Assembly (NCBI GenBank): GCA_021234155.1
Contig: JAJEKV010000418.1
Span: forward strand, 62,001-126,000
From: Isoetes taiwanensis
Taxonomy: Eukaryota > Streptophyta > Lycopodiopsida > Isoetales > Isoetaceae
Length of the DNA stretch: 64,000 bases
Direction of reading: 5' to 3'
A program made the translations under genes and the position numbers. Positions 43,201 through 55,851 of the stretch are shown here, piece after piece. Position 1 is the first letter of the stretch; the number at the start of each line of letters is the position of its first letter. The notes beneath the pieces are model-generated. The model was given only the letters and a program-made list of their open reading frames with translations, did not search any database and was not told the origin of the DNA.

Positions 43201-44760
43201 TTCGGGAGAGAAAAAAAAGTGTGATGTGTGACTTGCATATGCTTAAGGATTGGGAAAAGAAGGAAGGACATGTGCAACTTGGTGATGGAGGTTTGAAGAA
43301 AATAGAAGATACCGGAGTTTTAGAGTTGTTTGACTTAAATGGCAAAACTGTAAAATTGAGAGATGTTTTGTGTGTGCCCAGTCTTGTTAGAAATCTCATA
43401 TCCGTATGCCGACTTGTGGATTTGGGATATAAAGTCGTTTGAACAGTCCAGTTGTAAAAGTATTTCTTAATGGTGAATTAAAGTTTATTGGCAAAAGAGT
43501 TGGTAATCTCTTTGGATTGGATATGGAGCATCTTCATGAAATTAATCTTGTGGAATATTCAGATGTGAAAATATGGCATAACAGTTATGTCATGTAAATG
43601 CCGCAATAATTAAAAGACTTGGAGAAAAGGGATTAATATCCGCCAAGGTACAAAATGAAAAGTTCTTATGTGGGGATTGTCAATTTGGAAAGCAATCAAG
43701 ATTGCCATTTAAAAGGTCACACAAAAGAGCAAAGGGTATTTTGGATTTGGTGCACCTGCATTTATAATGTTACTAGTTTGAGTGGGCATAGATATTTCAT
43801 GAGTTTTATTGATGATTTCAAGTGAGAAAAACCAAGTGTTATATTTTGAAAACAAAAGACCAAGCTTGTGATGCTTTGAAGTTATTTCTTGCTGAAAACC
43901 GAGCTAGAAACCGGAAGGAAGATAAAGTGCATAAAGGTCATTGAGGAGGTGAATATATCTACGATGAATTTAAAGCTTTTTTGCAAACAGGGAATCGGGA
44001 GGCAATTGACATGCGATACTCATCACAACAAAATGGAGTTGCAGAAAGGAAAAATAGAACATTGCTTGATCTTTGTGGAGGTCCATGTTGAAGTACTGGC
44101 TTACCAAATTATTTATGGGATGAAGTCTGTGAAGACTACCGTCTACATTCAAAACTTGTTACCATCATCAAGTATTAAAGGTGCAATTCCAGAAATGCTT
44201 TGGTCTGGTAAGTCACCTTCTTATGATAGATTAAAAGCATATGGGTGTTTATGCTTTGTACATGTGCCTGAAGAACTAAGGAAAAAGTTGGATGATAGAG
44301 CATACATATCTTATCTAGTAGGGTATGATTCTAACTCGAAAGCATTCAGATTATATGATCCTGCTAGAAGAAAAATTATAGTGAGTAGAGATGTGGTCTT
44401 CAATGAAAATGAATTTTATAGGAAAATTCCCAAGATAAATACTAAAGATCCATGTGAAAGTGAAAGGAAAGATAGTATTGAAGAAGTAAATCAGTCAATA
44501 AGTGAAGAGGAAAAAACTCAAGGATTGGAGCAGGTAGATTTGAGTGACTCTGATAATGAGTCAGAAATGATTCCAAGTAATGTTGTTGAGCCAGAAGTGG
44601 AATCAAGTGCTGAGCAAGAGATTGAACACCAAGAGGCAGAAGTTGATAAAATTGATAGACCAAAAAGAAAACCCAGACGAACAGAAGCTCAAATGTTGGC
44701 AGAAGAAGCCAAACATAATTTAGAGTCTCATGGTAGAACTGAACTTGGGAAAAGTAAAAG
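43201..44760 (+). pseudogene. Copia protease end and integrase, frame-shifted
   Basis: CDLHMLKDWEKKEGHVQLGDGG and VLCVPSLVRNLISV (43221-43442) are the usual protease-to-integrase stretch. Integrase pieces lie in changing frames: CQFGKQSRLPFKRSH (about 43678), YFMSFIDDF (43793), YSSQQNGVAERKNRT (about 44010) and LPNYLW. The frame becomes open again at 43889-45070, giving KTTVYIQNLLPSSSIKG, GKSPSYDRLKAYGCLCF and LVGYDSNSKAFRLYDP, the integrase C-terminal region. An acidic linker follows. The catalytic core is thus broken by several shifts, while the C-terminal part is intact. Confidence 0.88.
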
Positions 44761-46384
44761 ACTTAGATCTCAGGTAGGAGAAATTAATACTGTATTTGAC
44801 ATTTTGATACTTGAAACAGACAAGATTCCACAAAATTATATGGAAGCAGTTCAAGATAAGAATGGAAAGAACTGGAAATGTGCTATGGAAGAAGAAATGA
44901 GAGCATTCAAAAGAACAGACACTTATACAGTGGTAGATATTCCTTCTGATAAGAATATAGTTGGAAGTAAGTGGATCTATAGAATAAAACCAGGAGTAGA
45001 CAAAAATACTAAGAAATTCAAAGGAGACTTGTTGCATGGGGCTTTACACGAAAAAAGGGGAAGATTTTGATGAAACATTCTCACCATTGGTAAAGATAAA
45101 TAGTTTGAGAATGTTATTAGCTATTGCTAATGCTATCATATGGATGTAAGTACAGCATTCTTGAATGCTAAATTAGAGGAGGAAATTTATTTAAGACTGC
45201 CCCTGGGTTTGAAGAGGAAAAAGGAAAAATTTGGAAGTTGAATAGAGCAAAGTCTATGGTCTTAAACAAATCTCTAGGAATGGTATAAATGTATGGATGG
45301 ATATCTTGTAGAACAAGGTTTTGAGAAGCTCAATTATGATGGTAATATCTATAGGTTCAAAATGGGAGATGTCTGGTGCATTATCGCTTTATATGTTGAT
45401 GACAATATTATGATATCAAAGGGAACTCAAGTACTAAATCATTGCAAAGATATCTTAAAGAAACGATTCCAAATGAGTGATCTTGGAGAATTAAAGAGGT
45501 TTCTGGGCATAGATGTTTACAGGGACAGAAATCACAAGATATTAGCTTTGAGTCAACAAGGGCATATTCAAAACATGTTGAAGAAATTTCATATGGAAGA
45601 TTGCAATATGGCATATACTCCTATGGTTCCGGGTCACAGAATTTCTGCAGATATGAGCCCAAAGACAGAAACAGAAAGCAAACAAATGGAGAAAATACCT
45701 TACAGAAGTTTGATTGGTTGTTTGTCCTATGTAGCCAATTGTACTAGGCCTGACATTGCATTTGCAGTTAATATTCTCAGTAGGTACAATGACAAGGCTG
45801 GTAAAGGACACTGGAATGCAGCAAAAAGGATTCTCAAATACTTGAAAGGTACAATGCATTTTGGTATAGTATTTAATGGAACCAACTTGCAATTGCAGGC
45901 TTATTGTGATGCTGATTGGGGAGGAGATTTAGATAAACGAAAATCAACTTCAGGGTATGTTATTTTATTAGGTGGAGCCCCAGTTGCTTGGAAGTGCAAG
46001 AAGCAAAGCAGCATTGCTTTATCTAGTGCTGAAGCTGAGTACAACTCAGCAGCCCTGTTGACTAAGGAACTTATTTGGGAAAGAAGGCTTATGGCAGAAT
46101 TTGGATTTGCTCAAAGAGGACCAACAATCATTTATTGTGATAATACTAGTTGTATTGCTATGACAAAAAACCCAATTCAGCATGAAAGATCAAAACATAT
46201 TGATATGGAGGTTCATTTTATCAGGGATATGGTAAAGAAGGATCAGGTGCATTTAACTTATGTTAGTTCACAAGATCAACGAGCAGATATACTTACAAAA
46301 GCCTTACCATTGTCCAGATTTGTGGAATTAAGAAGTTTGCTACACTGTGACAACATGGAATATCACATGAAGGGGGAATGTTAA
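44761..46384 (+). pseudogene. Copia reverse transcriptase and RNase H
   Basis: The fingers begin in the upstream frame (YMEAVQDKNGKNWKCAMEEE, VGSKWIYRIKPG). A shift near 45040 and stops to 45290 interrupt FDETFSPLVKINSLRMLLAI. From 45293 one frame of 363 codons carries the catalytic ALYVDDNIMIS, FLGIDVYRDRN, YRSLIGCLSYVANCTRPD and RYNDKAGKGHW. RNase H follows with AYCDADWGGD, ALSSAEAEYN, IYCDNTSCIA and HIDMEVHFIRDMV. The stop at 46382 overlaps the 3' LTR start. Polymerase and RNase H copy the RNA into DNA in the particle. Confidence 0.92.
46369..46378 (+). promoter_or_regulatory. Polypurine tract of the copia element
   Basis: gaagggggaa directly precedes the 3' LTR and would prime plus-strand synthesis. 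Confidence 0.88.
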
Positions 46385-46875
46385 AATTATGTGTCATGTG
46401 ATATTCGAGCATATAAGGGGATTAGTGACCACATCTTGGCTCCCCTATGCTAATGAGGATTCATACAAGCATTCATGAGAAGCAGTGGCAGTGAATGCAA
46501 GAAAAAAACATAGAAGTTGAAAAGTGGTGAGCAGGTACTACCCAGACGTTGCTACGGCCGTCAGAAAACGCTTGATACCCCCTGCCCGCCACTTAGGGTT
46601 TTGACTGGTCAAAGTCAACGACAGCTGGAACTTAAGGACAGCAGGGCATCCTATTATTTAGGCAAGTTGGAAAACATTCTATATGAAGGGCATGCACGAT
46701 TTGACAAGTGGATATATCCAGGTTGATGAGAAAATATATAGATGAATGATGGTGATAGAAAATAATGAGCTGAGTGCAGATACAAGTGCGTGTATGCAAG
46801 TTAAGGAGCGGGTGGGTTTGAAGGAGACAGAGTCTTGGTATACTTGGGTTCAAACCCCAAGCTCTGATTCTAACA
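46379..46875 (+). repeat. 3' LTR of the copia element
   Basis: It is the partner of 41640-42134, with the same ends and small indels in its CG-rich middle. It is followed by the target duplication ataaa at 46876-46880. Confidence 0.95.
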
Positions 46876-46880
46876 ATAAA

Positions 46881-49757
46881 TACTACTAAGCAAGCTAAAC
46901 AAAAGCTTTTTAACTCCAGATCACAACCACGATCCTCAGCTACATTGCTACATCCGCGCAACCACTGCCTTGCTTGTTCACTGCACATGCACTCACTAGA
47001 TTTAGACCTCGTGACTAAGTGGGGATCCCTAGCTGCCTCTGCATGCATGGACATACTCTGGAAATATTGGATAAGCACAAACACAGACGAAAAATCCTAC
47101 ATGAGTACAATGCTAAGACAATGACAACATAATCCAATGAAATACCAAACATGAACATCAGAAGCAAAGAACATAGCCAAAACACCAAACCATCATGACA
47201 CATAGCTCCCGGACAATGGGAAGCTCAACCAACCTACATGCAGGCCTTGTTAGCAGAGAAATGCCTAGCCAACTCACATTCCGAGCCCTGTTGGCGGAGT
47301 TGGTGGGGTAAACCTCGTATGCGTATACCCTTCCCAGCCCACGTCTGGCGCTGGAGGACCTCTTATCATGGAGTCACAGAGGTGACGTAGCATTCTGATC
47401 AGGAAAACTATGCCCGGTGTCACAGAGCACAAGAATACCAACAGAGAATCACAGATGAACATGAGCATGCCGAAGCAACCTAGGCCACCGAACCTAGAAG
47501 TCCGACCCGGGAGGTTCCAATGTGCCTATATTATATTGCTGCTGATGTTGCCCATACAACCTACTCATGTTGAAGCGACCTCAGCGATGAAGACTAGAAT
47601 AACAATTTCAAAGATGAAGAAATATCAAGTCATGTTACCACATTGATGTAAATCCAACGTCGTGCACTTTGTTGAACAAAGTAGAGATCTAAGCATTCTC
47701 CAATATGCAAAGCTTACCTTCGAATCATTTCCTCTATAAGGACTGCAAATATACTCATATCAATATCACTCACTATTTATATTAACAAGTGTTTCTTATT
47801 GCCAACGCAGGACTCCTTGCATAACCACATTGTAAAAGCCCCATAAGCTTCATATTCAGATACTCTCTTCACCCTAGGAATGTGAATCTCACCCAAATTC
47901 CTGACGCTACATCGAAGTTCCCATATTGACAGTAAATTACTTAGCTATGGTTACTCATGTTTTATATTTAAAATCCACATCTTTAGCTTATGCATTCAAT
48001 TGGCACAACTAATGTGAAACCTCAAGCCAACACTTCCAACTTAAAAATCCATAAGGTCTCATGACCGTAACTGCTTCTATCCCATGACAAGTTATTGTAG
48101 GCTTAGACTTCATAAATTATAAAAAAAGACCCCGGCTAGCCTTTGTAAGAGGTCTAAATGATACAAGGAAACATAGCTGCAAGTACAAATCAGGAGAGAA
48201 AGAGGGCGGTCTATCTTTTCCAGTGTTGCCCTAGCTGCAGTGCGATCGTGGCGCCAAGAAATATGTTTTTTTTCCAGTTTTTTCCAATGTTGCACGTTAT
48301 GACTCTTAAAGGCATGGGAACTTGGATTCTATTGATTTGATCTTTAAGTCTTTTGAGTTCTATGACATCCGTATCTTCTCCTTGTGTTGTGTAATGTTCT
48401 ATCTTATGCTCTTTGAATTTGGCCTTTAGCAAATTCATAAATCTCGCTTTCCTTCCTCTATGTTGGGGTATATCTCCTTTCTTTCCGAGGTGTACTCTTT
48501 TACAGTTTCTATGTGGATTCCTGTTTGTGCAACCTTACTTCTAGTAACCGTATTCAGATCCGTGAATTTTTCTTCCAAACTTATCATTCTCATTCTTAGG
48601 TTCCATTCTTGCTTCTCCCAAACTTAGGTTCTTCTTTTCTTGAGGTCATTTTTGCCATAGAATCCTTACAATCTCTTGCAAAGAGCCCCTTGATGCCACA
48701 CTTTAAACATTCTACCTCAACCTTGTCTCCCTTTTTGAATGTTTTCGTGGGATGTGACACCTTCGGGGAGCCAAATTTACGGTCGGTCTTTATTCTTATA
48801 ATTATATCATTTATTCTCTTAGTTAAACATGACTTCAACCATTCATAGAATGCAAGATCTTATTACTTGTTATTTTTATGCCTAGCTTTTCATGCTCCAA
48901 TCTCCCTGCTGCTAAGCTCAGATGCAATCCAATTCCATCCCTGGGTATTTAGCTTTATATTATGACACACAATTAAATTGACAAAAATAACGAATACAAG
49001 TCTAACAAGATAAATCACAAAACACAAAATGACAAAAATATAACATGAACACAAAATGGCGTTGGAGAGCTTGGTGCTGACCAGATCCAATAGAATTCTG
49101 CTTTTCTGAAGTTTTTGTGCTGAATCGACGCTTTTCAAGCAAATTTTGGCCATTATTGACTTATATCAGCCCTTACAGAGATGTTTCCAATCATTGATTA
49201 CCTTCTCTAGCCTTATGAATCTCCAATAAATTCATAGTTTATCATATTTGCATACAAAAATCATGTACAGACTAATCATGGCAACTCATAGCGCCTCAAT
49301 TGATCAATAGCAAAACCCCACCTGAGAATTTCTTCGTTCATAGACCTCTGGACCCCTTGCAATTGGTTGCGCCTCCAAAGATCACCTTTTAACTCCAATA
49401 ATCAAACTGCTAAAGAACATACATAGTGCAGTCAATTCTGACCCACCATCACAATTTCTATCATAACTTTCTCATACAGATGAGCTTCAGCCTGATCAGA
49501 CCCATTCCAGAAAGCTTACTTCAAGATCTTTCCACCAAAAGAATAATCAGCTGAAAAGGATCTCGAGTCGCCGAGATATGATGCTTCAAATTTTGAGCTC
49601 CAAAACTACCCGTAATTGCTCCCCTCGCGCTCATGCTCTACAACAATCCTTTCTCCAAAGAGATAAAACCCTAATCTCATGCTACATACATGCCATGAAT
49701 ATGTATATACGTATATAAATACGTATATGGACCCATCAGGTGGCCAGGACCGTTACA
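46881..49757 (-). repeat. Inner piece of element X left (3') LTR
   Basis: It continues the LTR after the copia insertion and matches 50287-51387 and 54721-55846. It ends at cggtcctggcc-side terminus ttaca (49757), the start of the LTR on the minus strand. It is about 0.65 kb longer than the right LTR without its array because of the segment 48113-48755. Confidence 0.85.
48113..48755 (-). pseudogene. Gag-like fragment present only in the left LTR of X
   Basis: The matching stretches 48040-48110 and 48765-48860 are contiguous in the right LTR, so this part is extra. On the minus strand it reads KKGDKVEVECLKCGIKGLFARDC, a copia-type zinc knuckle with Leu where His is expected. Short glutamate/lysine-rich frames follow. 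It is probably a piece of a copia gag gene carried in by a past event; a deletion in the other LTR is the alternative. Confidence 0.5.
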
Positions 49758-50056
49758 GTCTCCCCTTCTAAAATTTAACCCATGTCCTCATAGGTTGATC
49801 ATTGATTTGGTGAAGCAATTCTCCAACAACTTATAGAATTAATATGCAATGCCGACTTATTCACAAATTCATACCTCAGTATCATCAAGGGTTGCTCTCG
49901 TTGCTTATATGGAGACTTCTCCCTTGAATACTTCTATAGTAACCACGAAGCCTCTAAATACTACTCCTTCCCCTGAGGATAGCATTTCTAGATCTCTCTG
50001 CGATCCACATATCATAATGTCAACACCCAAGGATTCAACATTGCTCTGATACCAAC
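49758..50056 (-). other. Interior of element X (299 bases)
   Basis: On the minus strand it opens two bases after the 5' LTR with TGGTATCAGAGC (plus 50043-50054), the initiator tRNA-Met primer site. It closes with the polypurine tract agaaggggagac (plus 49758-49769) at the 3' LTR. Between them is no meaningful open frame. Confidence 0.9.
50043..50054 (-). promoter_or_regulatory. Primer-binding site of element X
   Basis: Reverse complement of gctctgatacca, complementary to initiator tRNA-Met, two bases inside the 5' LTR. Confidence 0.92.
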
Positions 50057-51387
50057 TGTGACGAGCCTGCCGAGTTGACCCTCCAGGCAATTCGGGATCT
50101 TGTCAAAACTTGCACATTCTAGCTTGTTAATGGTGGTGAAGATTTGAATCTTCCTTTTGCACAATTGAAACTTAACCCATTACTCGAAATCCATCCTCAT
50201 TGAGATACAATATATTCCCACTATCCATCAAGAATACAAATTCGAAGATGTACTATACACAATGCTCTCAATGTATATGCATAAATACTGCTAAGCAAGC
50301 TAAACAAAAGCTTTTTAACTCCAGATCACAACCATGATCCTCAGCTACATTGCTGCATCCGCGCAACCACTGCCTTGCTTATTCACTGCACATGCACTCA
50401 CTGGGGTTAGACCTCGTGACTAAGTGGGGATCCCTGGCTGCCTCTGCATGCATGGAAATACACTCGAAATCTTGGATAAGCACAAACACGCAATTTAAAA
50501 AATCCTACATGAGTACAGTGCTAAGACAATGACAACATAATCCAACGAAATACCAAACATGAACATCACAAGCAAAGAACATAGCCAAAACACCAAACCA
50601 TCATGACACATAGCTCTGAGACAATGAGAAGCTCAGCCAGCCTACATGCAGGCCCTGTTAGCAGAGAAATGCCTAGCCAGCTCACATTCCGAGCCCCGTT
50701 GGCAGAGTTGGTGGGGTAAACCTCCTATGCAAGATACCCTTCCCACGCCCCGTCCGCCGAGGACCTCTTACCATGGAGTCATAAGAGGTGACGTAGCATC
50801 CTGATCAGGGAAACTACGTCCTGTGTCACAGAGCACATGAGTACCACAGAGAATCATAGATGAACATGAGCATGCCGGAGCAACCTAGGCCACCGAACCT
50901 AGAAGTCCGACCTCAGAGGTTCCAATAGACATAATCAAATACCAAGACACAATGGAATAATGCAAAGACCAAGACAGGTGAAGTTCATTACAATATTTTC
51001 TAAACATGTTCCTACATTATACTACTGCTGATGTTGCCCATACAACCTACTCATGTTGAAGCGAGCTCAGTGATGAAGACTAGAATAACAATTCAAAGAT
51101 GAAGAAATATCAAGTCATGTTACCACATTGATGTAAATCCAACGTCGTGCACTTTGTTGAACAAAGTAGAGATCTAAGCATTCTCCAATATGCAAAGCTT
51201 ACCTTCGAATCATTTCCCCTATGAGGACTGCAAATATACTCATATCAATATCACTCACTATTTATATTGACAAGTGTTTCTTATTGCCAACGCAGGACTC
51301 CTTGTATAACCACATTGTAAAAGCCCCATAAGCTTCATATTCAGATACTCTCTTCACCCTAGAAACGTGAATCTCACCCAAATTTCT

Positions 51388-52836
51388 AGCTGGACCAAAA
51401 TAAAAAATACAAAAATTTCCGTGACTTCCTAAGGTGGGAGATATCATGTTTCTACAAAGTGTGCATGTATGGCCAAAGTTTTGCCCAACCGGATGTGTGG
51501 TGAGTTGGTATAGGCCTAGTAATGCCAAAATAAATGTGCACTTGGTCTGGGGTTCAAACCCGCCAAAGGTATGTTTATATTTGGGAGTTAACATGGTTAA
51601 AACGACCATGATCCCCGGCGTGGGTAGAACTTGTGCTATAATTGTCCTCCACTTTGTTTGCCTTGACCTTTTATGGGATATTTCTAGCTAGATGCATACA
51701 AGATGATATTCTAGTGACAAAGTCTAGCTGGACCAAAATAAAAATACAAAAATTTCCGTGACTTCCTATCATTGATATCCCGCCATACAAAGTGGCATGT
51801 ATGGCTAAGTTTTTGCCCAAGCGGATGTGTGGTGAGTTGGTATAGGTTTATCAGTAATGCCAAAATAAATGTGCACTTGGTGGGGTTCAAACCCGCCATT
51901 GTATGTTTATATTTGGGAGTTGGTTCTGAGGGTTAGAACCATGATCCCGATGTGGTAGAACTTGTGCCTATCATTGATCCTCCACTTTGGTTGCCTTGAC
52001 CCGCAAAGAGGATATTCTAGCTAGAATCAAACCGGATGATATTCTAGTGACAAGACTAGTCTATTTGGACCAAAAATAAAAATACAAAAATTTCCGTGAC
52101 TTCCTAAAGGCGGGAGATATCCGCTTACAAAGTGTGCATGTATGGCTAAAGTTTTTGCCCAAATCGGATATGTGGTGAGTTGGTATAGGCCTAGTAATAC
52201 CAAAATAAATGTGCACTTTTTTGGGGTTCAAACCCGCCGGTGTATGTTTATATTTGGGAGTTGCATTCTTGAAGGGGTTATACGACCATGATCCCACGTG
52301 GTAGAACTTGTGCCTATCGTGTCCTCCACTTTGGTTGCCTTGACCGCGAATGGGATATTCTAGCCAGTCCTGCACTGCATGATATTCTAGTGACAAGACT
52401 AGTCTAGCTGGACCAAAAATAAAAATACAAAAATTTTCGCGGACTTCCTAAGGCAGGAGATATCCCGCCACAAAGTGTGCATGTATGGCTAAAGTTTTGC
52501 CCAATGGATGTGTGGTGAGTTGGTATAGGCCTAGTAATGCCAAAATAAATGTGCACTTGGTGGGGGTTCAAACACGCTGAGAGTATGTTTATATTTGGGA
52601 GTTGGTTGGGGTTAATGGCCATGATCCCAGAACATTGGTAGAACTTGTGCCTATCACGGTGTCCTCCCATTGGTTGCCTTGACCGCAGTGGGATATTCTA
52701 GGCTCCACTTTGGTTGCCTTGACCGGCAAAAGGGATATTCTAGCTAGTGTACTGGATGATATTCTAGTGACAAGACTAGTCTCAAATGGACCAAAAATAA
52801 AAAATACAAGTGCTACCACCCAAGACAATGATCCAA
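51388..52836 (+). repeat. SINE-like array, forward half (four copies plus a fragment)
   Basis: Units of about 335-340 bases start near 51388, 51723, 52060 and 52402 with ctagctggaccaaaaataaa. A truncated fifth unit starts near 52786. Each has tgtggtgagttggtatagg (A-box-like) and, about 45 bases on, ggttcaaaccc, a perfect B box (near 51552, 51884, 52223; altered at 52564). A tRNA-derived SINE is the best guess, although head-to-tail arrays are unusual for SINEs. Confidence 0.75.
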
Positions 52837-54720
52837 GTTTTTATTTTTATTTAAGGTCCATGCTAGACTAATCTTGTAGAGACTAGCACTGCCTTATATC
52901 CCATTTCGCCTCATGGCAGCCAAAGTGGAGGACACGATAGGCTTTTAAGTTCTACCACGTCGGGATCATCATCGAGATAACCCAAGTAACTCAACTCCCA
53001 AAGATAAATATACATTGACAAGGTTTGAACCCATGACCAAATGAACATTTATCTTGACATTACTAGGCCTATACCAACTCACCACACATCCTGGGCAAAA
53101 TTTTGCCTTACATGCATACTTTGTATGGATATCTCCGCCTTTAGGAAGTCACGAGTATATTTTATTTTTTGTTTAAGGTCCATGCTAGACTAATCTTGTA
53201 TGCACTAGCTAGTTATATCCCCCATGCCTCATGGCGGCCTAAAGTGGAGGACACGTATAGGCTTTTAAGTTCTACCAACGTCGGTAATTCATAACTAACT
53301 CCCAAAGATAAATATACATTGGCAAGGTTTAAACCCATGACCAAATGAACATTTATTTTGGCATTACTAGGCCTATACCAACTCACCACACATCCGCAAT
53401 GGGCAAAACTTTTGCCTTACATGCACACTTTGTAGTAGGTGTGATATCTCCCGCCTTTAGGAAGTCACGAGTATTTTTTATTTTTGTTTAAGGTCCATGC
53501 TAGACTAATCTTGTAGAGACTAGCTAGCCATATCCCACATCGCCTTGGCAGCCAAAGTGGAGGACATGATAGGCTTTTAAGTTCTACCACGCCGGGTAAC
53601 CCCAAGAACTAACTCCCAAAGATAAACATACATTGGCAAGGTTTGAACCCATGACCAAATGAACATTTATTTGGCATTACTAGGCCTATACCAACTCACC
53701 ACACATCCGGGCAAAACTTTTTTTACATGCACACTTTGATAGCACTTGTATTTTTTTTTTTTGGTCCAATTCTAGACTAGTCTTGTCACTAGAATATCAT
53801 CCGGCATGCACTATCCTATGCCGGTCAAGGCAACCAAAGTGGAGGACACGTGATAGGCACAAGTTCTACCACGTTTCGGGGATCATGGCCGTGATAACAT
53901 AACCAACTCCCAAATATAAACATACACCGCGGGTTTGAACCCCCACCAAGTGCACATTTATTTTGGCATCACTAGGTCTATACCAACTCACCACACATCC
54001 GCTGGGCAAAACTTTAGCCATACATGCACACTTTGAATTAGTGGATATCTCCCCCCTTTAGGGTGTCACGGAAATTTTTGTATTTTTTTATTTTGGTCCA
54101 AGCTAGACTAGTCTTGTCACTAGAATATCATCCGCACAGACTAGCTAGAATATCCCTTTCCGGTCCAAGGCAACAAAGTGGAGGACACGTGATAGGCACA
54201 AGTTCTACCCGTCGGGGATCATGGCAGATAACCCCAAAGAACCAACTCCCAAATAAAAAACATACAATGAAAACCGGGTTTGAACCCCCAGCCAAATGCA
54301 CATTTATTTTGGCATTACTAGGCCTATACCAACTCACCACACATCCGTTGGGCAAAACTTTAGCCATACATGCACACTTTGTAAGGGGATATATATTTAA
54401 AATCCACATCTTTAGCTAGATCTTTTTTTTTATTTTGGTCCAGCTAGACTAGTCTTTGTCACTAGAATATCATCTTGTCTGCACTATCCTCGCCGGTCAA
54501 GGCAACCAAAGTGGAGGACACATATAGGCACAAGTTCTACCACGTCGGGGATCATGGCCGTGATAACCCCAAGAACCAACTCCCAAATATAACACACACC
54601 GGCCGGGTTTAAAACCCCCACCAAGTGCACATTTATTTTGGCATTACTAGGCCTATACCAACTCACCACACATCCGTTGGGCAAAACTTTAGCCATACAT
54701 GCATGCTTTGTGGTCATGTT
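52837..54720 (-). repeat. SINE-like array, inverted half (six copies)
   Basis: Six units run in the opposite orientation, beginning near 52837, 53160, 53468, 53750, 54087 and 54425 with attttggtcc-type ends. The first three are a diverged subfamily (ttaaggtccatgctagac; tttgaacccatgacc). The last three match the forward units closely. Reverse-complement B boxes lie near 53018, 53326, 53640, 53932, 54278 and 54604. A transcript through both halves would fold into a long double strand. Confidence 0.75.
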
Positions 54721-55851
54721 TTATATTTAAAATCCACATCTTTAGGGCACAACTAATGTGAAACCTCAAGCCAGCACTTCCAACTTAAAAATCCATAAGG
54801 TCTCATGACCGTAACTGCTTCTATCCCATGCCAAGTGATTGTAGGCTCAGTCTTCATCTTCAGGACACCTTCAGGAACCAAATTTACAATTTGTCTTTAT
54901 TCTTATAATTATATCATTTATTCTTTTAGTTAAACATGACTTCAACCATTCATAGAATGCAAGATCTTATTACTTGTTATTTTTATGCCTAGCTTTTCAT
55001 GCTCCAATCTCCTCTGCTGCTAAGCTCAGATGCAACCCAATTCCATCCCTGGGTATTTAGCTTTATATTATGACACACAATTAAATTGACAAAAGTAATG
55101 AATACAAGTCCAATAAGATAAATCACAAAACACAAAATGACAAAAACATAACATGAACACAAAATGGCGTTGGAGAGCTCAGTGCTGACTAGATCCAATA
55201 GAATTCTACCTTTCTGAAGTTTTCGTGTTGAATCGATGCTTTTCAAACAATTTTTGGCCATTCTTGACTTAGAATCAGCTCTTGCAGATATGTTTCCAAT
55301 CATTGATTACCTTCTCTAGCCTTATGAATCTCCAATAAATTCATAATTTATCATATTTGCGTGCAAAAATCATGTACAGACTAACCATGGCAATTCATAG
55401 CATCTCAATTGATCAATAGCAAAACCCCACTTGAGAATTTCTTCGCTCATAGATCTCTAGACCCCTTGCAATTGGTTGCGCCTCCAAAGATCGTCTTCTA
55501 ACTCCAAGAATCAAACTGCTAAAGAACATACACAGTGCAGTCAATTCTGACCCAGCATCACAATTTCTATCATAATTTTCTCATACTGATGAGTTTCGGC
55601 CTGATCAGATCATTCCGAAAGCTTACTTGAAGATCTTTCCAAAGAAAAGAAAAATCACCTAAAAAGGATCTCGAGTCACCGAGATGTGATGCTTCAAAAT
55701 TCGAAGCCCAAAACTGCCTAATTGCTCCTTGCCTTCATGCTCTACAATAATCCTTTCTCCAAAGAGATAAAACCCTAATCTCATGCTGCATACATGCCAT
55801 GAATATGTATATACGTATATAAATACATATATTGACTCATCAGGTAGCAAC

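Larger units (their letters stand above)
41640..46875 (+). mobile_element. Full-length Ty1/copia retrotransposon
   Basis: LTRs at 41640-42134 (495 bases) and 46379-46875 (497 bases) share tgttaaaattatgtgtcatg and ctctgattctaaca ends. The target duplication ataaa flanks the element at 41635-41639 and 46876-46880. Order is gag, protease, integrase, reverse transcriptase, RNase H, which is copia order. The second half (reverse transcriptase palm and RNase H) is open, while gag, integrase and the first part of reverse transcriptase have frameshifts and stops. It is the youngest large insertion here because it sits inside element X. Confidence 0.95.
41410..55846 (-). mobile_element. Element X: non-autonomous LTR retrotransposon with large LTRs
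   Basis: The target duplication gcaac lies on both sides (41405-41409 and 55847-55851). Reading the minus strand, a 5' LTR (right; ends ctcgtcaca at 50057) is followed by a tRNA-Met primer-binding site. Then come 299 bases with no coding capacity, a polypurine tract and a 3' LTR (left; begins tgtaacggtcc at 49757). Net LTR length without later insertions is about 2.4 kb. The right LTR has lost about 16 bases of its outer end. With no proteins of its own it must have used enzymes of another element. Confidence 0.85.
50057..55846 (-). repeat. Element X right (5') LTR, containing a SINE-like array
   Basis: Pieces 50057-51387 and 54721-55846 together make about 2457 bases and match the left LTR and, partly, the solo LTR at 33596-36029. 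Between them lies the array 51388-54720. The outer end reads catcaggta and lacks the last ggccaggaccgttaca seen in the left LTR. Confidence 0.85.
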
